Part shown: positions 1-4,441 of the stretch, in pieces
How positions within the stretch are numbered: position 1 is the stretch's first letter
Layout of the letters: every line of letters begins with the position of its first letter
From: Actinomycetota bacterium
GTDB taxonomy: Bacteria > Actinomycetota > Thermoleophilia > Gaiellales > Gaiellaceae
Direction: 5' to 3'
NCBI GenBank assembly: GCA_005883365.1
Contig: VAXA01000070.1
Location: 1-5,268 of the forward strand
Length of the DNA: 5,268 nucleotides
The notes under the pieces: generated by a model
The model's database searches: none
What the model was told of the DNA's origin: nothing
Seen by the model: the letters and a program-made list of their open reading frames with translations, nothing else
Made by a program: the position numbers and the translations under genes

Positions 1-233
1 GCGTGGCATTCGGCGATGAGGGCGTCGCTTCGCTCCCCGCGCAGGTGGACGTCGAGGAGGACGAGGTCGACGTCCTCCCCGGCCACCGCCTCCCGAGCCG
101 AGGCGAGCGTGCCGGCCTCGAGGACCTCGTGACCGTCGAGCTCGAGGTTGACCCGGCAGAGCAGCCGAATCGACGGCTCATCGTCGACGACGAGGATCCG
201 AGCAGGCGCCGCATGCCCCCCGGTATCGCGCAT
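1..233 (-). CDS. Response regulator receiver domain protein, N-terminal part (3' end beyond window)
   Basis: The visible 77 codons encode the first half of a CheY-like receiver domain, the phosphorylatable module of two-component response regulators in the cytoplasm. Seen: a short N-terminal tail, then strand 1 ending in the acidic pair ILVVDDEPS (D17, D18), helix 1 (about 20-32), the HEVLEA segment, helix 2 (about 43-51) and strand 3 VDLVLLD, whose D61 is the expected phospho-acceptor. The next residues read VHLRGERSD rather than the common M-P-G-x-D-G loop, so the proline is missing. The conserved Thr/Ser and Lys and any output domain lie outside the window, so it cannot be assigned to a DNA-binding class or a single-domain type. 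I chose ATG at 233 because it gives the normal short lead into strand 1 and follows a TAGACT hexamer by 7 nt; no in-frame ATG or GTG lies close upstream. No partner histidine kinase is visible. It lies downstream of gltX on the same strand, 226 bp away. Confidence 0.88.
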   Translation of the reverse strand, partial: MRDTGGHAAPARILVVDDEPSIRLLCRVNLELDGHEVLEAGTLASAREAVAGEDVDLVLLDVHLRGERSDALIAECH

Positions 234-459
234 CGCGCCGAGTCTAACGGCCGTCAGTAACCGCGGTCCGGAAGCGGTCGTTACCTCTTTGAAGTGGCAA
301 GGGACTCCCCGCAGCCCGACCACGGCGGGCGCGGCGTCCTGAGCGCCGATCCCGCCGGCCTCCCTCTGCCGACCCAGCGCTTTAGACGCCTGGCCTGGCT
401 CGCGTTCCAGCGCGCTCTCGACCCGCTCGCGCCGCCGAAGCCGCTGCCGCCGGCCGCGC
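234..459. other. Intergenic gap between gltX and the response regulator; no gene recognised
   Basis: This 226-bp stretch lies after the gltX stop codon and before the response regulator start, both on the minus strand. It contains short GC-rich inverted repeats, but none is followed by a T-run, so no intrinsic terminator can be called. No tRNA T-loop signature is present. Open frames across it have no recognisable protein character. Apart from the TAGACT promoter hexamer at its left end I see nothing definite. Confidence 0.5.
241..246 (-). promoter_or_regulatory. Putative -10 element (TAGACT) of a leaderless promoter for the response regulator
   Basis: On the minus strand the hexamer TAGACT (TANNNT pattern) ends 7 nt before the ATG at 233, which would place transcription initiation at or next to the start codon. 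No Shine-Dalgarno sequence is present in those 7 nt (CGGCGCG). No good -35 hexamer is visible at 16-18 nt spacing. The call rests on the same arrangement recurring at the other genes in this window. Confidence 0.5.
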
Positions 460-1725
460 CTACGCCGCGCCGCCCGCGGCAGCGCGGAGACGGCTGAGCG
501 TCGTCTCGCGGCCGAGCAGCTCGATGCTCTCGAACAGCCCCGGGGAGACCTTCGAACCGGTCACCGCGACCCGGATCGGCTGAAACGCCTGCCGCGGCTT
601 CAGGCCGAGCCGGTCGGCCGCCGCCCGGAGGGCCGTCTCGATGGCCGTCGCCTCGAAGGGCTCGAGCGAGGCGAGCGCCGCGTCGGCCGCCGCAAGCATC
701 GGCGCCCCGCCGTCGAGATCGGCCGAGTCCGGCTCCACGTTGCCGAAGAGGAAGCCCGCGAAGCCCGGGAACTCCGACAGCTTCGCGATCTTCTCCTGCA
801 CGAGCGGCGCAGCCCGCGTGACGAGCTCGGCATCCCAGTCGTAGCCGTTCTCCCCCAGCCAGAGGAGCAAGCGGTGCGCGTACTCCTCCGGCGAGAGCTC
901 GCGGAGGTAGACGCCGTTCATCCAGTCGAGCTTCTGGTAGTCGAACTGGGACGGACTCGAGCTGACCCGCTCGAGCGAGAAGCGCTGGATCAGTTCGTCC
1001 CGGCCTATGAGCGTCGTTTCGCCATCCGGCGCCCAGCCAAGCAAGGCGAGGAAATTGAGCATCGTCTCAGGGAGGTAGCCGGCGTCGCGGAACTCCTCCA
1101 CTGCATCCGCTCCATGGCGCTTCGAGAGTTTCTTGCCGTCCATCCCGAAGATCATCGGAACGTGCGCGTACGCAGGGATCTCGGCGCCGACCGCGCGGAT
1201 GATGTTGAGCTGCTTCGGTGTGTTCGGGATGTGGTCATCGCCGCGGATCACGTGCGTGATCCCGTCCCAGACATCCTCCATAGGCGAGGCGAAGTTGTAG
1301 GTCGGACGGCCGTCCGAGCGGACGATGACGACGTCTTCGAGCTTTTCGTTCGGGTACTCGATCCGGCCGCGAACTATGTCGTCCCACGCAGTGACGCCCT
1401 CCTCGGGCATGCGGAAGCGGATCGCGCCCTCGTCCTCGTACGCCTTGCCCGCGGCGAGGAGCTCGTCGGCGACGCGGCGACAGTCGTCCATCCGGTCGAG
1501 CTGGAAGGTGTGCGGCCCGTCCCAGTCGAGGCCGAGCCAGCGGAGCGAGTCCTGGATCTGATCGACCGCCTCGGCGACCTCGCGCGAGGTGTCGGTGTTC
1601 TCGATCCGCAGCCGGAACTCGCCGCCCTCGTGCCGCGCGAAGAGCCAGTTGAAGAGGGCGGTACGCGCCGTGCCGATGTGCAGGAGCCCCGTGGGGCTCG
1701 GTGCGATGCGGACGCGGACGGCCAT
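460..1725 (-). CDS. gltX: Glutamyl-tRNA synthetase, short form lacking the zinc-binding insertion
   Basis: Class Ib aminoacyl-tRNA synthetase that activates glutamate with ATP and charges tRNA(Glu) in the cytoplasm. The 421-residue protein starts with VRIAPSPTG and the HIGH-type motif HIGT (16-19). It continues through RIENTD (41-46), RSDGRPTYNFA (136-146), THVIRGDDH (157-165), NTPKQ and the KMSKR-type loop KLSKR (199-203). The C-terminal anticodon-binding part ends in the standard PIRVAVTG...SPGLFESIELLGRE segment, so the protein is complete. It is still shorter than the usual 465-490 residues. The missing part lies near residues 95-102, where GKAYEDEGAIRFRMPEEG joins what is normally separated by the Cys-containing zinc-binding segment. 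In the family motif RIEDTD the D is N here. I chose ATG at 1725 because it immediately precedes the conserved N-terminus; the frame stays open upstream, but that extension would run into nfo. Divergent from nfo, 19 bp away. No Shine-Dalgarno; TACGCT lies 6 nt upstream. Confidence 0.95.
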   Translation of the reverse strand: MAVRVRIAPSPTGLLHIGTARTALFNWLFARHEGGEFRLRIENTDTSREVAEAVDQIQDSLRWLGLDWDGPHTFQLDRMDDCRRVADELLAAGKAYEDEGAIRFRMPEEGVTAWDDIVRGRIEYPNEKLEDVVIVRSDGRPTYNFASPMEDVWDGITHVIRGDDHIPNTPKQLNIIRAVGAEIPAYAHVPMIFGMDGKKLSKRHGADAVEEFRDAGYLPETMLNFLALLGWAPDGETTLIGRDELIQRFSLERVSSSPSQFDYQKLDWMNGVYLRELSPEEYAHRLLLWLGENGYDWDAELVTRAAPLVQEKIAKLSEFPGFAGFLFGNVEPDSADLDGGAPMLAAADAALASLEPFEATAIETALRAAADRLGLKPRQAFQPIRVAVTGSKVSPGLFESIELLGRETTLSRLRAAAGGAA

Positions 1726-1744
1726 GCGGATAGCGTAGGCAGCG
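1726..1744. promoter_or_regulatory. Bidirectional leaderless promoter shared by gltX and nfo
   Basis: The 19 bp between the two divergent start codons contain ATAGCGTA (1730-1737). Read on the plus strand, TAGCGT (1731-1736) lies 8 nt before the nfo GTG. Read on the minus strand, TACGCT (1737-1732) lies 6 nt before the gltX ATG. The two -10-like hexamers overlap by 5 bp on opposite strands. There is no room for a leader or a normal Shine-Dalgarno on either side, so both mRNAs would begin at or near their start codons. Any -35 contacts would fall inside the opposite coding region; no strong TTGACA-like hexamer is seen there. Confidence 0.6.
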
Positions 1745-2596
1745 GTGCAGATCGGCGCGCACATCTCCTCCTCGGGCGGGATCGACAAGGCGATCGACCG
1801 CGCGGTGGAGATGGGCGCCGACTCGGTGCAGGTCTTCACCCAGAGCCCCCGCGCGTGGCGGCCCACGAATCACGACCCCGCGAGCTTCGACTGCTTCCGC
1901 GAGAAGCGGGCGGAGGCGGGGATCGGCGGCGTCCTCTGCCACGCCGTCTACCTCTGCAATCTCGCGACGCCCGATCCGGTCATCTACGAGCGCTCGGTCG
2001 CGGCGCTCCAGAACACGACCGAGGTGGCGTGCGCGATCGGCGCCGACGGCGTCGTCTTCCACGTCGGCTCGCACCTCGGCAGCGGGCTCGAGGCCGGGCT
2101 CGAGCACGTCGTGCCTGCGCTCGAGCAGGTGCTCGAGCTCTGTACCGACGAGACGTGGATCCTGATGGAGAACTCGGCCGGCGCAGGCGGCACGATCGGT
2201 CGCTCGATCGAGGAGCTGGCGACGATCCACGAGCGGCTCGGCGGCCATCCACGATTGGGCGTCTGTCTCGACTCCTGCCACCTCTGGGTGTCCGGGGTGG
2301 ACGTGACCGATGCAGCCGCGCTCGACGCCTGCCTCGACGAGCTCGACTCGGCGATCGGCCTCGACCGGCTCCGCGCATTGCACGTGAACGACGCCGCCGC
2401 GCCGTTCGGCTCGAACCGCGACCGGCACGCCAACATCCTCGAGGGCGAGCTCGGGGAACGCCTCGGCGTGTTCCTCTCGAACCCGCGGTTGCAGGGCCTG
2501 CCGGCCGTGCTCGAGACAGCGGGTCCCGACAACCGCGGCCCGGACGCGAACGAGATCCGCAAGACGAAGGAGCTGCACGCCCGCTGGACGACCTGA
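1745..2596 (+). CDS. nfo: Endonuclease IV (AP endonuclease, TIM-barrel)
   Basis: Zinc-dependent apurinic/apyrimidinic endonuclease of base-excision repair. It cuts the DNA backbone 5' to abasic sites and trims blocked 3' ends. The 283-residue protein matches the family's usual length of about 280 and begins with the typical IGAHISSSGG. All nine ligands of the trinuclear metal site, by comparison with E. coli Nfo, can be placed: H66 (LCHAVYL), H106 (VVFHVGSH), E142 (LMENSAG), D176 and H179 (GVCLDSCH), H213 (ALHVND), D226 and H228 (GSNRDRH) and E257 (AVLETAG). This makes an active enzyme likely. The GTG at 1745 is the only sensible start because it directly precedes the conserved first strand. 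It has no Shine-Dalgarno and lies 8 nt after TAGCGT. The gene is divergent from gltX; a palindromic repeat begins 9 bp after its TGA. Nothing in the gene looks transferred or damaged. Confidence 0.96.
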   Translation: MQIGAHISSSGGIDKAIDRAVEMGADSVQVFTQSPRAWRPTNHDPASFDCFREKRAEAGIGGVLCHAVYLCNLATPDPVIYERSVAALQNTTEVACAIGADGVVFHVGSHLGSGLEAGLEHVVPALEQVLELCTDETWILMENSAGAGGTIGRSIEELATIHERLGGHPRLGVCLDSCHLWVSGVDVTDAAALDACLDELDSAIGLDRLRALHVNDAAAPFGSNRDRHANILEGELGERLGVFLSNPRLQGLPAVLETAGPDNRGPDANEIRKTKELHARWTT

Positions 2597-2604
2597 CACC
2601 TCGG

Positions 2605-2637
2605 GCCACGTCCTGGTGCCAGGCACCGGGACGTGGC
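2605..2637. repeat. REP-type palindrome, left copy
   Basis: This is a 33-bp palindrome centred on A2621. Its 16-bp arms (GCCACGTCCTGGTGCC and its partner) pair throughout except for one T-G wobble at 2614/2628. It begins 9 bp after the nfo stop codon and could also act as an mRNA 3'-end stem-loop for nfo. It is followed by CTAAAGAGG rather than a T-run, so it is not a standard intrinsic terminator. Confidence 0.8.
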
Positions 2638-2707
2638 TAAAGAGGACAGTGCACCGGGCGGAACCGGCTTCGCTGAAGACCTCAACGCGTGGACCGGTCC
2701 GCATAGG

Positions 2708-2738
2708 ACACGTCCCGGTGCCTGACACCGAGACGTGT
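2708..2738. repeat. REP-type palindrome, right copy
   Basis: This is a 31-bp palindrome centred on T2723, with core CGGTGCCTGACACCG. The arms pair except for C-A mismatches at 2715/2731 and 2721/2725. In direct alignment it matches the left copy at 25 of 31 positions; in inverted alignment one half is identical over 16 bp. Its outer base T2738 is also the first base of the TACGTT hexamer proposed as the promoter of the following transporter gene. Confidence 0.78.
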
Positions 2739-2743
2739 ACGTT
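2738..2743 (+). promoter_or_regulatory. Putative -10 element (TACGTT) for the MFS transporter gene
   Basis: TACGTT (TANNNT pattern) ends 6 nt before the GTG at 2750, in the position expected for a leaderless transcript. It directly abuts the right REP palindrome, so any -35 contacts would lie within the repeat. This hexamer is part of the reason for preferring the 2750 start over the GTG at 2735. Confidence 0.45.
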
Positions 2744-2749
2744 CGGGGC

Positions 2750-3988
2750 GTGTCTGGTTCGGCTGGGAAGTACCGCTGGGTCGTGCTCGCCGCGGGGACG
2801 TTCGCGCAGGCGAGCTTCTCGGCGTCCTCGGTGGCCCTGCCGGCGCTCGGCCCCGCGCTGAGGTCGCACTACGGGCTGACGCTCGGCGAGACCGGCATCG
2901 TCCTCGGGGGGATCGGGATCGGGATGCTCTTCACGCTCCTGCCCTGGGGACTCGTCGCCGACCGTGTCGACGAGCGCTGGGTCATCGCGACCGGGCTCAC
3001 CGGCGCGGCCGCCATGCTCGCCGTCGCCTCCACGACCCACGGCTTCGCAACAATCACGGCCGTCCTCGTCGCCGTCGGCGCCCTCGGGGCGAGCGTGAAC
3101 GCCGCGAGCGGCCGGGCGATCATGGCCTGGTTCCCGGCCTCGGAGCTTGGCCAGGCGCTCGGGATCCGGCAGACGGCCATCCCAATCGGCGGCGCGATCG
3201 GTGCTTCGCTCCTCCCCGTGCTCGCCTCGGCAGGCGGCACCCGCCTCGCCTTCCTCTTCCTCGGCGGCGCGTGCGCGACGGGAGCAATCGTCGCCGCGGT
3301 CTTCGTCCGAGGTGGCGCGGGAACCGAGCAAGAGATCGACGACCTCGCGCGCCCGCTTCGCGACCCGCGCATGTGGTTGCTGGGAACGGGGACGGGTCTC
3401 TACCTGACGGCGCAGATCGGCATCACGGGGTTCGTCGTCCTCTTCCTCCACGACCACCGCCACGTGTCCACGCATGCCGCCGCCGCGCTTCTCGCGGCGA
3501 TCAACGTGCTCGCCATCGGCGCGCGAATCGGCTCTGGGCGGATCTCCGACCGGCTGGCCAGCCGTCTCGGACCGCTCCGCGCGATCGGGATCACGCTCGC
3601 GCTGTTCACCGCCGGCGTGGCCGCCGCCACCGACGCACCGCTCGCGCTCCTCGTCCCGCTCTTCCTCGTCGCGGGGGTGCTCAGCATGGCGTGGAACGGG
3701 CTTGCCTACGCGGCCGCCGCGGAGACGGCCGGCTCGGCCCGCACCGGCGCGGCGCTGGGCTTCCAGCAGACGCTGCTCGGCGTCGTCGTCGCTGGCGCGC
3801 CGCCCGCGATCGCACTCGTCGCCGCCCACAGCTGGCGCCTCGCGTTCGTCCTCGCCGCTGCCGGTCCAGCCGTCGGCGTCGCGATCCTCGGCCGCCTCGC
3901 CGAGCCCGAAGCGGCTACGAGGTGGCTACGCGCGCGAACACCCGGAACGTCGGCGAGCCTGCCGGCAGCTCACCGAACTCCGGATTGA
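2750..3988 (+). CDS. Major facilitator superfamily (MFS) transporter, substrate unknown
   Basis: Twelve-TM secondary transporter of the inner membrane; 412 residues is a normal MFS length. Hydrophobic segments fall at about 10-32, 47-67, 78-95, 101-120, 140-160, 166-187, 208-232, 243-260, 278-293, 297-320, 335-357 and 363-381. The halves show the MFS internal duplication. The motif A loop appears after TM2 as WGLVADRVDERWVI (66-79) and again after TM8 as GRISDRLASRLGPLR (263-277). The motif-like TRLAFLF before TM6 is mirrored by WRLAFVL before TM12. GIRQTAIPIGG in TM5 resembles the equivalent region of many drug, sugar-phosphate and organic-anion MFS carriers. I cannot name the substrate. An in-frame GTG at 2735 would add five residues, but it lies inside the right REP palindrome; GTG at 2750 sits 6 nt after TACGTT. 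The hydrophilic tail (389-412) is encoded by DNA that also encodes the end of the convergent gene. Confidence 0.9.
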   Translation: MSGSAGKYRWVVLAAGTFAQASFSASSVALPALGPALRSHYGLTLGETGIVLGGIGIGMLFTLLPWGLVADRVDERWVIATGLTGAAAMLAVASTTHGFATITAVLVAVGALGASVNAASGRAIMAWFPASELGQALGIRQTAIPIGGAIGASLLPVLASAGGTRLAFLFLGGACATGAIVAAVFVRGGAGTEQEIDDLARPLRDPRMWLLGTGTGLYLTAQIGITGFVVLFLHDHRHVSTHAAAALLAAINVLAIGARIGSGRISDRLASRLGPLRAIGITLALFTAGVAAATDAPLALLVPLFLVAGVLSMAWNGLAYAAAAETAGSARTGAALGFQQTLLGVVVAGAPPAIALVAAHSWRLAFVLAAAGPAVGVAILGRLAEPEAATRWLRARTPGTSASLPAAHRTPD

Positions 3989-4322
3989 GGCAGCCGAGCT
4001 CGCTCTCCCGCTGCGAGAACGTCGACTGCACCGCGGCCTCGCACATCGGCAGCGGCCCCCGCAGCGCGCGCACGGCACCGAAGCCCTCGCGCGTCCGCTC
4101 CGCGGCGACGAGCATCTCGACGTCGATCTCCGCTTCGAACACCTTCTGCAGGCAGCCCATGTACGTGTGCCCATGCTCCTCGTACGCGTAGACGAAGGGA
4201 CACGACCGTTGGAGGCACGCCGCCGGGTAGACGACCTTCTCGCAGTGGACTGCGCAGCGCCGGCACTCCGCCTCGTCCTGCGGGTGGAGCGGCAGCGCCG
4301 CGGTCGCTTGCTTGGGTGTCAT
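3915..4322 (-). CDS. Small cysteine-rich protein of unknown function, possible metal or Fe-S binder
   Basis: I do not recognise this 135-residue protein as a named family. It is cytoplasmic by appearance, with no signal peptide or membrane segment. Eight cysteines stand at 20, 23, 27, 36, 41, 57, 94 and 111. Six cluster as C-x2-C-x3-C-x8-C-x4-C-x15-C, with histidines at 26, 50 and 52 nearby (YAYEEHGHTYMGC). This density in a GC-rich genome suggests bound zinc or an Fe-S cluster, or a thiol-redox role; that is inference. The middle (about 58-85) is a charged, probably helical or alpha/beta stretch (VFEAEIDVEML). The C-terminal end PTFRVFARV looks like a terminal strand. I believe the frame is real because the Cys/His spacing, composition and codon use are protein-like and the ATG at 4322 has a promoter-like sequence (TTGCGC, 17 nt, GACAAT) 6 nt upstream. 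Its last 24 codons overlap the convergent MFS gene by 74 bp. It is divergent from the cation antiporter gene. Confidence 0.75.
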   Translation of the reverse strand: MTPKQATAALPLHPQDEAECRRCAVHCEKVVYPAACLQRSCPFVYAYEEHGHTYMGCLQKVFEAEIDVEMLVAAERTREGFGAVRALRGPLPMCEAAVQSTFSQRESELGCLNPEFGELPAGSPTFRVFARVATS

Positions 4323-4328
4323 ATCCGC

Positions 4329-4357
4329 ATTGTCCGAGCGGATGCAGGGCTGCGCAA
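4329..4357 (-). promoter_or_regulatory. Putative promoter of the cysteine-rich protein gene
   Basis: On the minus strand TTGCGC (4357-4352) and GACAAT (4334-4329) are separated by 17 nt, and GACAAT ends 6 nt before the ATG at 4322. This is a plausible housekeeping-type promoter giving a leaderless mRNA. The 6 nt in between (GCGGAT) hold no Shine-Dalgarno. Of the start sites in this window it has the best -35/-10 pair combined with leaderless spacing, although the first base of the -10 is G instead of T. Confidence 0.5.
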
Positions 4358-4360
4358 GAC

Positions 4361-4389
4361 TTGACAGCGCGGCGCAATCGAGCTAGTCG
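4361..4389 (+). promoter_or_regulatory. Possible upstream promoter for the cation antiporter gene (perfect TTGACA)
   Basis: A consensus -35 hexamer TTGACA (4361-4366) is followed after 17 nt by TAGTCG (4384-4389), which matches the -10 consensus poorly and lacks the final T. Initiation near 4396 would give a leader of about 45 nt for the antiporter gene. It lies only a few bp from the minus-strand promoter of the cysteine-rich gene, so polymerases could compete here. Confidence 0.35.
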
Positions 4390-4427
4390 CGCGGCTGGGG
4401 TCGGGATTCATGCTCGACGAGGCTCGT

Positions 4428-4433
4428 TAGGGT
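4428..4433 (+). promoter_or_regulatory. Putative -10 element (TAGGGT) next to the antiporter start
   Basis: TAGGGT (TANNNT pattern) ends 8 nt before the GTG at 4442, the same spacing as at nfo. The intervening AGGTCGCC includes a weak AGG that could alternatively serve as a poor ribosome binding site for a transcript starting further upstream. Both readings remain open. Confidence 0.4.
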
Positions 4434-4441
4434 AGGTCGCC

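Larger units (their letters stand above)
2605..2738. repeat. REPIN-like element: two inverted REP-type palindromes with a structured spacer
   Basis: Two related palindromes (2605-2637 and 2708-2738) bound this 134-bp element between nfo and the MFS gene. The inner half of the left one, CAGGCACCGGGACGTG (2620-2635), is an exact 16-bp inverted repeat of the inner half of the right one (2709-2724). The 73-bp spacer also folds: 2658-2667 pairs with 2694-2702 with one bulged A, and CTTC-GCT-GAAG (2668-2678) can form the apical hairpin. Two REP sequences in opposite orientation around a short spacer is the layout known as a REPIN, mobilised by REP-associated tyrosine transposases (RAYT). No transposase is visible here, so mobility is inference. 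The element carries no evident coding capacity. Confidence 0.65.

Noticed and set aside
294..497. Small proline/arginine-rich open frame in the gap after gltX
   Set aside because: It overlaps the 3' end of gltX antisense, has no ribosome binding site or TANNNT hexamer at the right distance, and its low-complexity Pro/Arg/Ala composition is typical of non-coding GC-rich DNA.
1726..1866. N-terminal extension of gltX by 47 residues on the minus strand
   Set aside because: The frame is open, but the extension runs antisense through the conserved start of nfo, has no family similarity, and the conserved GluRS N-terminus begins exactly at the ATG at 1725.
2087..2137. Four CTCGAG hexamers within 51 bp, possible regulatory or recombination sites
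   Set aside because: They encode Leu-Glu pairs in a helical part of endonuclease IV using the favoured codons CTC and GAG, so codon bias explains them.
874..2640. Long open frame on the plus strand (588 codons) across gltX and nfo
   Set aside because: It is antisense to gltX and then in a wrong frame of nfo, with no recognisable domain. Both underlying genes have complete catalytic motifs in their own frames.
2605..2646. Intrinsic terminator for nfo
   Set aside because: The palindrome forms a strong stem 9 bp after the stop codon but is followed by CTAAAGAGG without a T-run. A related copy recurs about 100 bp downstream, so it is better described as a REP-type repeat.
1235..3829. Very long open frame on the minus strand (864 codons)
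   Set aside because: It is extremely rich in Arg, Glu, Asp, Gly and Ala, lies antisense to nfo and the MFS gene, overlaps gltX out of frame, and its stretches mirror the codon bias of those genes. It is a GC-rich shadow frame.
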